A stretch of 64,000 nucleotides of DNA from Arthrobacter psychrolactophilus (GCF_003219795.1 NZ_QJVC01000005.1:114320-178319), one strand, 5' to 3'. Counted from the stretch's first letter, positions 1-9,481 are shown. A program made the numbers and translations. Notes: generated from the sequence alone by a model not told the origin.

Positions 1-1
1 G

Positions 2-1153
2 GCTGCCCTGGTCTTGACACTGCTTGTCGACGCCGGACGCAAGCGTCGTAATCCTGAGGCCACGGACCCCAAGCCTACGGTCCCCTCTCTCCACGGAGGT
101 CCCCGGCCCAAGAGCCGTTTCTGGCGCTATGGCGCCCTCCTGTTGTTCCCCCTCGGCATGGTCACCATGATGATCTCGGTCATGCTCGGCGCCATGTCGG
201 CACCGATGCCGCAGAACATGCCTATCGCCGTCGTGGGATCCACCGTTGCCCAGGCTCAGCAGGCTGTTGATGGGCTGGATCAGAACATGCCGGGTCTATT
301 CGATCTGCGGGCTAGCGACTCCGCCGAGGAGGCCCGCACCCAGGTGCAGGATCGGACGGTCACGGCCGCCTTCATCCTGCCGACCGCTGAGAACCCCGTG
401 GCAACCGTGGTCACAAACCAGGCCGGTGGTTCTAGCGCACAGCAGGTAGTTGTGGGCATCTTCACTCAGGTTGCTGCAGCTCAGAAGGTTGAGGTGACGG
501 TGGATGAAATTGCGCCCCTGCATTCCAACGACACCATGGGCTCGGTGGGCATGTACCTGGCGATGGGTTGGATCCTCGCCGGCTTCATGATCATCATTGT
601 CGGTGCGAATGCTGCGCCGAAGTCACGCCCCTTGCCCAAGCTGATCCCCATTGTTGCTGCATGGTCGGTCTTCATCTCCGCTGTTCTTTGGCTGATTGCC
701 GGACCTATTACCGGCAGTGTTGACGGGCACTTCTGGCCCCTCCTGGGTGTTGGTGCCGTGGCGGTCTTTGCCGTGGCCATGTTCTCGGCCGTGGTGGAGC
801 GACTCATCGGCATGCTGTCCATCATTCCGGTCATTGGCTTGATGATGCTCATCGGTGTCCCTGCCTCGGGCGGTGGCTTGTCCGTGTACATGGAGCCGGA
901 AATTTTCCGTGTTCTCCACGACATTCTGCCCATGCCCGCAGCAGTCGAATCCGTCCGCTCAATCCTGTACTTCGGTGGCGACATTGTGGGAGCTCAGCTG
1001 CTCACGCTTGGCATCTGGGCGGCCGGATCCCTGGTCCTGCTGATGATCATCGACAAGATCAAACCGCCTCGCACCGAAATGCACCCCATCGAGGATCACG
1101 TTGTTGAGCCCGCCCCGGAGCCCGGAGCCGACAAGGAGCTCATCACGGTCTAA
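2..1153 (+). CDS. YhgE/Pip-like (ABC-2/DUF3533-type) membrane protein, open at left edge
   Basis: The frame is open to the window edge, so the true start is probably upstream; the first in-window start is a TTG at 14. The visible part starts with a short hydrophobic stretch and a basic, proline-rich linker. A membrane segment follows (about residues 40-60 from the TTG), then an extracytoplasmic domain of about 110 residues, then five or six hydrophobic segments and an acidic tail. One membrane helix, an outer domain and a C-terminal helix block are the layout of YhgE/Pip and ABC-2-type membrane proteins linked to export or phage infection. The substrate is unknown. The 5' portion may be a separate upstream membrane domain, so a fusion cannot be excluded. 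It is followed by a terminator and is not in an operon with the next gene. Confidence 0.6.
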   Translation, partial: AALVLTLLVDAGRKRRNPEATDPKPTVPSLHGGPRPKSRFWRYGALLLFPLGMVTMMISVMLGAMSAPMPQNMPIAVVGSTVAQAQQAVDGLDQNMPGLFDLRASDSAEEARTQVQDRTVTAAFILPTAENPVATVVTNQAGGSSAQQVVVGIFTQVAAAQKVEVTVDEIAPLHSNDTMGSVGMYLAMGWILAGFMIIIVGANAAPKSRPLPKLIPIVAAWSVFISAVLWLIAGPITGSVDGHFWPLLGVGAVAVFAVAMFSAVVERLIGMLSIIPVIGLMMLIGVPASGGGLSVYMEPEIFRVLHDILPMPAAVESVRSILYFGGDIVGAQLLTLGIWAAGSLVLLMIIDKIKPPRTEMHPIEDHVVEPAPEPGADKELITV

Positions 1154-1180
1154 CATCCGGCACCTCCCTGTAGCGCTACA

Positions 1181-1213
1181 AGCCGCCGTTCCCGTTGATC
1201 GGGAGCGGCGGCT
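1181..1213 (+). terminator. Rho-independent terminator after the YhgE-like gene
   Basis: A 14-bp stem (AGCCGCCGTTCCCG with its near-perfect complement, one mismatch) encloses a 5-nt loop and is followed by TTTTGCG. It lies 28 bases after the stop codon. Confidence 0.75.
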
Positions 1214-1325
1214 TTTGCGTGCCGCTTAAGGTGCGTGTCGACGCCGTCGAACTTCACGATTAATCCTTGCCCAGCCACCCTCAAGGGGCGCATCATGAGG
1301 AGACCATGCCATGGAGGAGGCCACC

Positions 1326-2405
1326 ATGAAACACAACAACGGTTCGATTCTGTGCAGTATCGCGCCACCGGATCTCTTGGGGCGCTTAGCCGTCGAGGGG
1401 ACGCCAAAACAACGCGAAGCAGCCGTGCGCGCCCTCGCCACCTCCGCAGCCATCCGCTCCCAGCGTGCCGTCATGGGCCGCATCAACCGCCAGCTCCGGC
1501 TCAACATTGGGCAGATGATTGGTTTCGCCGTCACCCCGGAACGGCGCCTGACGGTGTATGACAATCAGCACCAAGGCCGAACATTTTTGCCGGGTGTGCA
1601 AATGCGGGGCTGGGAGGAGCCGCCCGTCAAGGACGAAGCCGTCAACCAGGCGTATGACGGCAGCAACGCCACCTACGAGTTTTATCGGGACATTTTTGAC
1701 CGCAATTCGCTCGACGGCGCGGGGCTGGAACTCATCTCCTCCGTCCACTACGGGGTGGCGTTCGACAACGCTTTCTGGGACGGCGCGCAGATGGTCTATG
1801 GCGACGGCAGCGGGCGCATCTTCCAAATCGGCGGGCTCACCAGATCCCTGGACGTGATCGCGCATGAGCTCACGCATGGCATCACCGAACTCACGGCCGG
1901 CTTGATCTACAGCAAGCAGCCCGGCGCACTGAACGAGTCCTTCTCCGACGTGTTTGGCTCGCTCGTCAAGCAATACAGCTTGGGGCAATCTGCCGCGGAC
2001 GCCGACTGGCTGATTGGCGGCGGAATCCTGCTCCCGGCGCTCGGAACGGCCTTGCGCTCCATGCTCCATCCGGGCACGGCCTATTCAGGAGACAGACAAC
2101 CGGGCCATATGGACAACTACGTAGATCTGCCCGACGACAACGACCCCCGCAACGACAATGGCGGCGTGCACATCAACTCCGGCATTCCCAACCGCGCCTT
2201 CGCCCTCGCAGCTTTGGCTCTGGGCGGTAACGCGTGGGACAAGGCCGGACGCATTTGGTATCAGGCGCTGACAACCCGCCTGCGCCCCAATTCGCAGTTC
2301 AAGGAGGCCGCGCAGGCCACGGTCGACCTCGCCGGTACCTTGTTCAGCTCCTCCGAACGGGACGCGGTCCACGGGGCGTGGAAAGAGGTAGGAGTCCTTT
2401 CGTGA
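1326..2405 (+). CDS. Protealysin-like M4 family zinc metallopeptidase
   Basis: A thermolysin-fold protease of about 359 residues. Visible motifs are HELTH near residue 180 (two zinc ligands and the catalytic Glu), NESFSD about 24 residues later (third zinc ligand) and GGVHINSGIPN (catalytic His region). The N-terminus has no Sec signal and carries a PPDLL motif, like the short PPL-type propeptide of protealysins, so the enzyme may be cytoplasmic or exported by an unknown route. The start at 1326 is chosen because GGAGGAGG lies 8-15 bases upstream; an in-frame ATG at 1311 lacks a ribosome-binding site. The stop codon overlaps the GTG start of the emfourin gene, so the pair is translationally coupled. 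The family is known to cleave cytoskeletal and stress proteins; the target here is unknown. Confidence 0.88.
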   Translation: MKHNNGSILCSIAPPDLLGRLAVEGTPKQREAAVRALATSAAIRSQRAVMGRINRQLRLNIGQMIGFAVTPERRLTVYDNQHQGRTFLPGVQMRGWEEPPVKDEAVNQAYDGSNATYEFYRDIFDRNSLDGAGLELISSVHYGVAFDNAFWDGAQMVYGDGSGRIFQIGGLTRSLDVIAHELTHGITELTAGLIYSKQPGALNESFSDVFGSLVKQYSLGQSAADADWLIGGGILLPALGTALRSMLHPGTAYSGDRQPGHMDNYVDLPDDNDPRNDNGGVHINSGIPNRAFALAALALGGNAWDKAGRIWYQALTTRLRPNSQFKEAAQATVDLAGTLFSSSERDAVHGAWKEVGVLS

Positions 2406-2713
2406 GAATCACCATTCTCCGCGGCGGCGGCCTGCCGGGCATCGTGGCCCGCACGGAACTCGACACCGCAGCCCTGCCTAAAACAGCGGCCAAGGCCTTC
2501 GCGAGCGAGGTGGCCCGAGCCAACCTCGGCGAATGCCCCGCTCCCCCAACAGCTAACCCGTGGCCGGACGCCCAGCTTTACGAACTCCGTGTCGAGGAAT
2601 CCGGCCCGGTGATCAACGTCCGTTACACAGAACAAAGCCTTCCGGAAAGCGTGCGGCTCTTGGTGGCATGGGTCGACGGGCGCCCAGAAAAGGTGGAGTC
2701 CATCGAGACGTAG
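2402..2713 (+). CDS. Emfourin-like protease inhibitor
   Basis: A small protein of 103 residues starting at a GTG that overlaps the protease stop (GTGA). It opens with the VRITILRGGG pattern (short beta strand, then a glycine turn) and has a conserved YELRVEE strand, as in emfourin (M4in), the protein inhibitor encoded directly after protealysin genes. There are no membrane segments or signal peptide. Established knowledge is that emfourin binds protealysin tightly and the two genes form a bicistron. The identification here rests on the N-terminal pattern, the size and the exact gene position, not on a database search. Confidence 0.7.
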   Translation: MRITILRGGGLPGIVARTELDTAALPKTAAKAFASEVARANLGECPAPPTANPWPDAQLYELRVEESGPVINVRYTEQSLPESVRLLVAWVDGRPEKVESIET

Positions 2714-2752
2714 TGTGGAATTATCCTACGGGCCATTGAGTGGAAGCTGCGC

Positions 2753-2977
2753 TCCTGCGTCGTGCATGTCTGACTTTGCAGTCAGTTGTCAGGTAATGCC
2801 CGAAACCCGGCGGCAAAACGGCGTTACGTGGCGACTCAACGGGCGGAGGTGGTGGGTTGGGGCGCAAAAGCCGCGTTCCTGCGTCGTGGGCATCTGACCC
2901 GGCAGTCAGTTGTCAGGTAATGCCCGAAACCCGGCGGCAAAACGGCGTTACGTGGCGAGTCAACCGACGGAAGCGGT
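2753..2977. repeat. Two direct repeats of about 100 bp in the 2714-3079 gap
   Basis: The 366-base gap between the emfourin and folD genes holds no convincing gene. It contains two copies of an approximately 98-bp sequence, at about 2753-2850 and 2878-2977. A 57-bp core (2778-2834 and 2902-2958) is identical at an offset of 124 bases. The copies diverge at both ends. Function is unknown; a small duplication or a dispersed intergenic element is likely. Confidence 0.8.
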
Positions 2978-3011
2978 GGGGATGTGCCACTGGTGTCGAA
3001 TTCTCCTAGCA

Positions 3012-3060
3012 AAAGCAAAAAGAGGTCGACGCACGGAACCTACGTTCCGCCGTCGACCTC
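3012..3060 (-). terminator. Terminator of the glyA-folD operon
   Basis: On the minus strand a long stem (GAGGTCGACGGCGGAAC pairing with GTTCCGTGCGTCGACCTC, one bulge) is followed by TTTTTGCTTTT. It begins 20 bases after the folD stop. Confidence 0.85.
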
Positions 3061-3079
3061 CTTGGGAGCAACTAGAGTG

Positions 3080-3952
3080 CTATGCGCGCTCCGCGGCCTC
3101 AACCACGTTAGCGAGCAGCATGGCGCGGGTCATGGGACCGACGCCTCCCGGGTTCGGGGAGATCCAGCTAGCCACCTCGGCGGCTGCGGGCTCCACGTCT
3201 CCGGTGACAACTGCCTTGCCGTTGCCATCGTCGACGCGGCTGACGCCAACATCGAGCACGATAGCTCCGGGCTTCAGGTCAGCGGCCTTGATCATGTGCG
3301 CCACGCCAGCAGCGGCAACCACCACGTCGGCCTCGCGCAATTCAGCGGCCAGATCCTGTGTTCCGGTGTGCGCAAGAACCACGGTGGCGTTGATGTCGCG
3401 GCGGGTCAGCAGCAGACCCATGGGCCGGCCAATCGTGACGCCGCGGCCAACCACCACAACACGCTTACCGTTGAGGGAAATCCCGTGGCGCTCCAACAAC
3501 ACGATGCAACCCTTGGGTGTGCACGGCAGTGGCGACGTCATGGGACGGTTCACGTTAGCAACCAAACGCCCCAGGTTCATGGGGTGCAGGCCATCAGCAT
3601 CCTTGTCCGGGTCGATGGCTTCCAGCACCACGTCCTGGTCAATGTGCGCAGGCAAGGGCAGCTGCACAATGTAACCGGTGCAGGCCGGGTCCTCATTGAG
3701 CTGACGCACGGCGGCCAGAACTTCGTCCTGGGTGGCCGTCTCGGGCAGATCGATACGAATGGACTTGATGCCGACCTCGGCGCAGTCCTTGTGCTTTCCG
3801 CCTACGTACCACTGGGAGCCCGGATCCGAGCCAACCAAAATAGTACCCAGACCCGGGGTGACTCCGCGGGCCGCGAGGGCAGCCACACGTTGGGTCAACT
3901 CGGCTTTGATGGCAGCGGCGGTAGCCTTGCCGTCAAGGATTTGAGCAGTCAT
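3080..3952 (-). CDS. folD: Bifunctional methylenetetrahydrofolate dehydrogenase/cyclohydrolase
   Basis: FolD oxidises 5,10-methylene-THF to 5,10-methenyl-THF with NADP and hydrolyses it to 10-formyl-THF in the cytoplasm. The 290-residue protein shows the catalytic YVGGKHKDC region (Tyr and Lys near residues 50-55), the QLPLP motif, the NADP-binding [12 protein letters not shown] loop and the C-terminal [12 protein letters not shown] signature. The start MTAQIL at 3952 is chosen because AGGAAG lies about 13 bases upstream; an ATG four codons earlier overlaps the glyA stop and has no spaced ribosome-binding site. It is the second gene of a glyA-folD operon under a ZTP riboswitch. Length is normal for the family. 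Confidence 0.96.
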   Translation of the reverse strand: MTAQILDGKATAAAIKAELTQRVAALAARGVTPGLGTILVGSDPGSQWYVGGKHKDCAEVGIKSIRIDLPETATQDEVLAAVRQLNEDPACTGYIVQLPLPAHIDQDVVLEAIDPDKDADGLHPMNLGRLVANVNRPMTSPLPCTPKGCIVLLERHGISLNGKRVVVVGRGVTIGRPMGLLLTRRDINATVVLAHTGTQDLAAELREADVVVAAAGVAHMIKAADLKPGAIVLDVGVSRVDDGNGKAVVTGDVEPAAAEVASWISPNPGGVGPMTRAMLLANVVEAAERA

Positions 3953-3957
3953 GCGAT

Positions 3958-5244
3958 TTACCATTCTTCCTGTCCGGGGTACAGCGGGAAGTTGGCGGCG
4001 AGGGCCTTGACGCGGGCGCTCAGGGCGTCAACATCTGCGCCACCCTTGAGGGCTTCGGCGATGATCTCGGCAACCTCGGTGAACTCCGGAGCACCGAAGC
4101 CACGCGTGGCCAGCGCCGGGGTACCGATGCGCAGACCGGAGGTGACCATCGGCGGGCGAGGATCGAAGGGAACGGCGTTGCGGTTCACGGTGATGCCAAC
4201 GCTGTGCAGGAGGTCCTCGGCCTGCTGGCCGTCCAGAACAGAGTTACGCAGGTCAACGAGGACCAGGTGCACGTCGGTGCCACCGGTCAGCACGGACACG
4301 CCGGCCTCGGTCACGTCGGGAGCGGTCAGGCGCTCGGCGATGATCTTGGCACCTTCGAGCACGCGGGCCTGGCGTTCCTTGAATTCTTCACCGGCGGCAA
4401 CCTTGAAGGCCACTGCCTTCGCGGCGACAACGTGCATGAGCGGGCCGCCCTGCTGTCCCGGGAACACGGAGGAGTTGATCTTCTTGGCCCATTCCTTCTT
4501 GGCCAAGATGACACCCGAACGCGGGCCGGAGAGGGTCTTGTGGACCGTGGAGGTGACGATGTCGGAGTACGGCACCGGGTTCGGGTGCAGCCCTGCGGCA
4601 ACGAGACCGGCAAAGTGAGCCATATCGGTCCACAGTAGTGCGCCAACCTCGTCGGCGATGGCGCGGAACGCGGCAAAGTCCAGCTGGCGCGGGTAGGCGG
4701 ACCAGCCGGCGATGATGACCTGAGGCTTCTCGGCGATGGCCTGCAAACGCAGCTTGTCCATGTCGATGCGGAAGGTATCGGGTTCAACTTCGTACGCGGC
4801 AACCTCATACAGCTTGCCGGAGAAGTTCAGCTTCATACCGTGGGTCAGGTGACCACCATGAGCCAGGGACAGGCCCATGATCTTATCGCCGGGCTTGATC
4901 ATGGCGGCGAGTGCTGCAGCGTTAGCCTGGGCACCGGAGTGCGGCTGAACGTTGGCGTACTCGGCGCCGAACAGGGCCTTGACGCGCTCGATGGCGAGGT
5001 TCTCGGCTACGTCAACGGCTTCGCAACCGCCGTAGTAACGACGACCCGGGTAGCCCTCGGCGTACTTGTTGGTCAGAACGGAGCCCTGAGCTTCAAGCAC
5101 CGCGCGGGGAGCAAAGTTTTCAGAAGCGATCATTTCCAGCGTGTCGCGCTGGCGGGCAAGCTCGTCCTTGAGGACGGCCGCAATTTCCGGATCGAGCTCG
5201 GAGAGCGGGGCATTGGTCACGGACTGGGTGGGGGAAAAAGACAC
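3958..5244 (-). CDS. glyA: Serine hydroxymethyltransferase
   Basis: A PLP enzyme interconverting serine plus THF with glycine plus 5,10-methylene-THF, the main entry of one-carbon units. About 428 residues with the family blocks [15 protein letters not shown], the PLP-lysine motif [14 protein letters not shown] and the C-terminal [18 protein letters not shown]. The GTG at 5244 is preferred over the GTG at 5268 because AGGAG sits 6 bases upstream of it. The stop codon lies 5 bases from the folD start, so they form one operon. The leader (about 5245-5515) carries a ZTP riboswitch, so expression should respond to Z nucleotides that accumulate when 10-formyl-THF is short. Confidence 0.96.
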   Translation of the reverse strand: MSFSPTQSVTNAPLSELDPEIAAVLKDELARQRDTLEMIASENFAPRAVLEAQGSVLTNKYAEGYPGRRYYGGCEAVDVAENLAIERVKALFGAEYANVQPHSGAQANAAALAAMIKPGDKIMGLSLAHGGHLTHGMKLNFSGKLYEVAAYEVEPDTFRIDMDKLRLQAIAEKPQVIIAGWSAYPRQLDFAAFRAIADEVGALLWTDMAHFAGLVAAGLHPNPVPYSDIVTSTVHKTLSGPRSGVILAKKEWAKKINSSVFPGQQGGPLMHVVAAKAVAFKVAAGEEFKERQARVLEGAKIIAERLTAPDVTEAGVSVLTGGTDVHLVLVDLRNSVLDGQQAEDLLHSVGITVNRNAVPFDPRPPMVTSGLRIGTPALATRGFGAPEFTEVAEIIAEALKGGADVDALSARVKALAANFPLYPGQEEW

Positions 5245-5419
5245 TACAGACTCCTGAGTGGACAGCACGAAAAAACTCTTCTAGGAAAGGTTATCGCTAA
5301 TGAGTTGTTGGCCGTAGTTACGGATCCATATGGAGGAATGTCGCACAGCATTTTTCCTGTGACACATTCATAGCTACCGGATTCCTTGACTAACACGGCC
5401 AAGTAACTGCATTGGCAAA

Positions 5420-5515
5420 CGTGTCCTCGCGTCCCAGGCGTACGATCGTGAGGTCTTAGCTCGTGCTGCTCCCCGGTGGTGTCCCACCTCATCGCCAGTC
5501 GCAACGATCTCAAGT
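5420..5515 (-). promoter_or_regulatory. ZTP (pfl) riboswitch upstream of glyA-folD
   Basis: Read on the minus strand, the leader shows the pfl-motif blocks in order. First is ACTGGCG. Next is a short hairpin (GGTGGGAcaCCACC). Then comes the conserved CCGGGGAGC and, about 40 bases on, the downstream block CGCCTGGG. GATCGT before the first block pairs with ACGATC just before the last, closing the first helix. This aptamer binds ZMP/ZTP and is known to control glyA, folD, purH and fhs genes. The expression platform is unclear: no strong U-tract terminator is visible between the aptamer and the GTG, so translational control is possible. Confidence 0.88.
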
Positions 5516-5532
5516 GTAGTACAGGGAGGCTT

Positions 5533-6438
5533 TTGAACGGTAACGTTAAACAGGTGACTGACTTGAATTCCTCCGCCGTGACCACCCCGGCCGCCTCGCA
5601 CGGATATGTGCTGACGCTTTCCTGCGCTGACCAGCCAGGCATTGTCCATGCCGTATCCGGCGCCCTCCTCGAGGCCAACTGCAACATCACCGACTCGCAG
5701 CAGTACGGCAATCCCGTCACGGGCACCTTCTTCATGCGCGTCGCCGTGGAAACCACGACGGCGTATGCCCAGTTGCATGACCAGCTCGCCGTGATTGCCG
5801 AGCAGTTCTCGCTCACCTGGACCCTGAACGCGACCGGCGCCCCGGTTCGCACCTTGATCATGGCCTCCAAGGCCGCCCACTGCCTCAACGATCTGTTGTT
5901 CCTCCAGCGTTCGGGCACCTTGCCGGTGGAAATCCCGGCCATCGTCTCCAACCACATGGATTTGAAGCCGCTCGCCGATTTCTACGGCATCCCCTTCCAT
6001 TACATCCCGGTCACTGCCGACACCAAAGCCGAGGCGGAGGCTGCGTTACTGGCGCTGGTCGCCGAGCTCGACGTCGAACTTGTTGTTCTGGCCCGCTACA
6101 TGCAGGTACTCTCCGACGATCTCTGCACCGCCTTGGCGGGGCGTGCCATCAACATCCACCACTCGTTCTTGCCCTCGTTCAAGGGTGCCCGGCCGTATCA
6201 CCAGGCACATGCGCGTGGCGTGAAGATCATTGGCGCCACGGCGCACTACGTCACGGCCGTGCTGGATGAGGGTCCGATCATCGAACAGGAAGTCATTCGC
6301 GTAGATCACGGGCACTCGGCGGAGAAGTTCGTCTCGATGGGCCGCGCCGTTGAGGCTCGCACGCTAGCCCAGGCCGTGCAGTGGCACGCCGAACACCGCG
6401 TACTGCTGGACGGACACCGCACGGTCGTCTTCGCCTAA
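5533..6438 (+). CDS. purU: Formyltetrahydrofolate deformylase
   Basis: PurU hydrolyses 10-formyl-THF to formate and THF, balancing the folate pool. An N-terminal ACT domain (about residues 15-90, LTLSCADQPGIVHAVSG) is followed by a formyltransferase-like domain with the catalytic Asn-His pair in INIHHSFLPSF and the later Asp in LDEGPIIEQ. The start is uncertain. A TTG at 5533 follows GGGAGG by 3 bases; a GTG at 5554 gives a more usual 294 residues. An ATG at 5476 would sit inside the opposite-strand riboswitch and is unlikely. It is divergent from glyA-folD, which supply the same cofactor. Confidence 0.93.
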   Translation: MNGNVKQVTDLNSSAVTTPAASHGYVLTLSCADQPGIVHAVSGALLEANCNITDSQQYGNPVTGTFFMRVAVETTTAYAQLHDQLAVIAEQFSLTWTLNATGAPVRTLIMASKAAHCLNDLLFLQRSGTLPVEIPAIVSNHMDLKPLADFYGIPFHYIPVTADTKAEAEAALLALVAELDVELVVLARYMQVLSDDLCTALAGRAINIHHSFLPSFKGARPYHQAHARGVKIIGATAHYVTAVLDEGPIIEQEVIRVDHGHSAEKFVSMGRAVEARTLAQAVQWHAEHRVLLDGHRTVVFA

Positions 6439-6473
6439 GGCGGGGCGCGCCCCCGCTATCCGTCCTTAAACGC

Positions 6474-6528
6474 CGAGGTAGCCGGTGACCGCCGAGAATC
6501 GTGTTCTCGGCGGTCACCGGCTACCTCG
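6474..6528. terminator. Perfect 25-bp hairpin between convergent genes
   Basis: A 25-bp inverted repeat without mismatch (6474-6498 and 6504-6528) surrounds a 5-nt loop, between the purU stop and the permease stop. It can serve both directions, but neither side has a U-tract, so the mechanism is less certain than the structure. Confidence 0.6.
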
Positions 6529-6575
6529 ATCGAGACCGGACGCGCTTTCGCCCGTGAGCGAGCCTTATGAGCCGC

Positions 6576-8117
6576 CTAGGCGCGCTGTTCGGGGGCAAAG
6601 ACCTCATGCTCGATGGGCGCGGCGGACAGGGTCTCGTAGTCATGCTGAGACAGGGCGGCCACCCGCGAGTGCTTGCGACCGTAGCCGAAGTAGGCGCACA
6701 GACCCACGATCATCCAGAGCAGGAACACCACCCAGGTCACGCCGCCGAGGTTGACCATGAGGTACACGCACATCAGCGCACCGAGGATCGGCGTCACGGG
6801 GTAGAACGCTGCACGGTAGCTGCGCTTGAGTTCCGGGCGCTTGCGGCGCAGGTAGATGACGGAGACATTGACCAGCGCGAAGGCGAACAAGGTGCCAATG
6901 CTCGTTGCATCGGCCAGGGCGCCCAGCGGGACCAGCCCGGCCGTCAGCGCAACGGCGATACCCACGATCAAGGTACCTGCCACCGGGGTGCCGCGCTTGG
7001 CGGAAATCCGGCCAAAGACCTTGGGCACCAGCCCATCGCGTGACATGGAGACGAGAATTCGCGTCTGCCCGTAGAGCACAGCCAGCACAACACTAGTAAT
7101 AGCGAGCACGGCACCGATGGCGAACACCGCGGCGATCCACGGCTGGTTGGTGATCTCCTGGAGGATCTGGACCAAGGCGGCTTGCGTGCCGTCGAACCAC
7201 GTCCAGTCGCGGGCGCCCACGGCAGCAACGGCCACCAGGACATAAACTGAGGTCACAATCGCCATGGACAACAAGATGGCCCGGGGCAGGTCACGCTGCG
7301 GGTTCTTGGCTTCTTCACCCGCGGTGGAGGCCGCATCGAAGCCGATGTAGGAGAAGAACACGCGAGAGGCAGCGGCCGAGACACCGGCGGTACCCATGGG
7401 CAGCAGCGGCTCAAAGTTGCCGGCATCGAATGCGGTGAAGGCAACAGCGCAGAAGAACAGCAAGATCACGATCTTGATGAACACGATGGTGGTGTTGACC
7501 CATGCACTTTCCTTGGCGCCGCGCATCAGCAGCACCATGGACAACAGCACGATGACCATGGCCGGAATGTTCAGAACACCGCCGGCTCCTGGAGGCTGCG
7601 ACATGAAATCGGGCAACACCCACCCCACGCCGGCAACAGCTTCGTTGACATATTGCCCAGCGCCCACGGCCACAGCAGCCACGGACACCGCATATTCCAG
7701 CACCAGACACCAACCACAGATCCAGGCCATACCTTCACCCAACGTGGCGTAGGTGTAGGAATAACTGGAACCGGAGACCGGCACCATGCCGGCCATTTCC
7801 GCGTAGGAAATAGCCGAGAGCAGCGCCGCAACACCGGCGATCAGGAAGGAGATGAAAATGGCAGGGCCGGCCATCGGCACGGAATCACCCAGGATCACAA
7901 AGATGCCCGTTCCCAGGGTTGCGCCGACGCTGATCATGGTCAACTGCAGAACGCCGAAGCTTCGCACAAGCTTGCGACCTTCGGTGCCGCTGCCAGCCTC
8001 GTGGACCATCTGCGCCAGGGGTTTGCGCCGGAGCAGCTGGCGACCTAGTCCCAAAGCAGCGCCGGAGCCGCCGCGTGAGCTCACCTTTCCGGTGTTCGGC
8101 TCATCAATAGGTGACAT
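6576..8117 (-). CDS. APC superfamily amino-acid permease (cationic amino-acid transporter type)
   Basis: A 513-residue integral membrane protein with about 12-13 hydrophobic segments after a 50-residue soluble N-terminus. The first helix has the APC signature GATLGTGIFVILG, and a later SYIGFDAASTAGEEAKNPQRDLP loop is typical of the YfnA/CAT branch, which imports basic or broad-range amino acids by proton symport. The substrate cannot be assigned. The upstream 8118-8413 interval (about 300 bases) contains no gene I can support; it must hold the promoters of this gene and of the divergent aldo/keto reductase. Confidence 0.88.
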   Translation of the reverse strand: MSPIDEPNTGKVSSRGGSGAALGLGRQLLRRKPLAQMVHEAGSGTEGRKLVRSFGVLQLTMISVGATLGTGIFVILGDSVPMAGPAIFISFLIAGVAALLSAISYAEMAGMVPVSGSSYSYTYATLGEGMAWICGWCLVLEYAVSVAAVAVGAGQYVNEAVAGVGWVLPDFMSQPPGAGGVLNIPAMVIVLLSMVLLMRGAKESAWVNTTIVFIKIVILLFFCAVAFTAFDAGNFEPLLPMGTAGVSAAASRVFFSYIGFDAASTAGEEAKNPQRDLPRAILLSMAIVTSVYVLVAVAAVGARDWTWFDGTQAALVQILQEITNQPWIAAVFAIGAVLAITSVVLAVLYGQTRILVSMSRDGLVPKVFGRISAKRGTPVAGTLIVGIAVALTAGLVPLGALADATSIGTLFAFALVNVSVIYLRRKRPELKRSYRAAFYPVTPILGALMCVYLMVNLGGVTWVVFLLWMIVGLCAYFGYGRKHSRVAALSQHDYETLSAAPIEHEVFAPEQRA

Positions 8118-8413
8118 CCCAAAGTTTCCATTCTGTGTGGCGTGGCGGGCAGATATGACTGCCAGCCCTGCATTTTCCGGTTCTGTGCCGCAGCGTTTTC
8201 CTCGCCGTGGGCGATCAGGTCATGGGGCCAGTCGGGCAATATAGGCTCGGCGTCCGGCGGTGAATCGCCTGCGGCAAGCGACATCCAAGTTTATCCTGCT
8301 ACCCCGGCCAACCACCGGTCGTATTGGGGGTAGAGACAGTGGATTGTGTCACGGCCGCGACAGACGACACGCCCGCAGCACCTCGCGCTAGGACCATTGG
8401 CTAGGCTGGGGTC

Positions 8414-9418
8414 ATGCAAACACGTCTCTTGGGAAAAACACACCGCACCGTATCCGCCGTCGGGCTTGGTACCTGGCAGCTGGGCGCCGACTGGGGTGAG
8501 GTCAGCGAGGCCGACGCGCATCAGGTCCTGGCCGCTGCCGCGGATTCCGGCGTGACCTTCTTCGACACCGCCGACGTTTACGGTGATGGGCGTAGCGAGC
8601 GGGTGATTGGGCGTTTCCTCAAGGAGCGCGGCGCCGATCATGGCATCACGGTTGCCACGAAAATGGGTCGCCGCATGGATCAGCTGCCGGAAAATTACTC
8701 ACTAGAGAATTTCCGGGCGTGGACCGATCGCTCCCGCAAGAACCTCGGCGTGGACACCCTGGATCTGGTGCAGCTGCATTGTCCGCCCACCGCCGTCGTG
8801 AATTCCGATGAGGTTTATGACGCGCTGGATACCCTCGTGGCCGAGGGCGCCATCGCCCATTACGGCCTGAGCGTTGAGACGAGCGAGCAGGCCCTCGCCG
8901 CGATTGCCCGCCCCAATGTGGCCACCATCCAGATCATTCTCAACGCCTTCCGCCTCAAGCCGCTCGACGCCGTTCTGCCCGCCGCCCGCGCCGCCAACGT
9001 GGGCATCATCGCCCGCGTCCCGCTCGCGAGCGGCTTGTTGACCGGCAAGTACACCGCCGCGACCACCTTCGCGGCGAATGATCACCGCACGTACAACCGC
9101 GACGGCAGCCACTTTGACGTGGGCGAGACGTTCTCCGGCGTCGATTATTCGGTGGGGCTCGAGGCCGCCGCCCGTTTTGCGGCTCTGGCTCAAACGGTCG
9201 ACGGCGTGAGCCCGGAAACCACGACGGCTCAGTTCGCCCTGGCTTGGCTCGCCCAGCTCGACGGCGTCTCCTCCGTCATCCCGGGCGCCCGGTCCGCGGA
9301 GCAAGCCAAGGCCAACACCGCAGCAGGCTCACTGCCAGCCTTGGGCGATGCCTTCAACGCCGGTGTGCAGGAAATTTACGATTCCTTACTGCGGGCGGAT
9401 ATCCACCCCCGCTGGTAA
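8414..9418 (+). CDS. Aldo/keto reductase
   Basis: A 334-residue NADPH-dependent oxidoreductase with a TIM-barrel fold. The catalytic tetrad is visible: Asp and Tyr in FFDTADVYGDG (near residues 52-57), Lys in VATKMG (near 82) and His in LVQLHCPP (near 117). The C-terminal cofactor loop VIPGARSAEQAKAN is typical of the AKR11/AKR13-like branch. The physiological substrate is unknown. It may be co-transcribed with the gamma-carbonic anhydrase gene 63 bases downstream. Confidence 0.9.
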   Translation: MQTRLLGKTHRTVSAVGLGTWQLGADWGEVSEADAHQVLAAAADSGVTFFDTADVYGDGRSERVIGRFLKERGADHGITVATKMGRRMDQLPENYSLENFRAWTDRSRKNLGVDTLDLVQLHCPPTAVVNSDEVYDALDTLVAEGAIAHYGLSVETSEQALAAIARPNVATIQIILNAFRLKPLDAVLPAARAANVGIIARVPLASGLLTGKYTAATTFAANDHRTYNRDGSHFDVGETFSGVDYSVGLEAAARFAALAQTVDGVSPETTTAQFALAWLAQLDGVSSVIPGARSAEQAKANTAAGSLPALGDAFNAGVQEIYDSLLRADIHPRW

Positions 9419-9481
9419 CCGCACCTTGCTTTATCCCCGCTTGACCCCATGAGAATTCGCCCTATGAGAAACGGAACCGCC

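Noticed and set aside
2984-4618. Plus-strand frame of 544 codons
   Set aside because: Antisense to folD and glyA, which are unmistakable; long frame is a product of high-GC codon use.
8081-8284. Short minus-strand frame upstream of the permease
   Set aside because: Overlaps the permease start region, no ribosome-binding site and no recognisable features.
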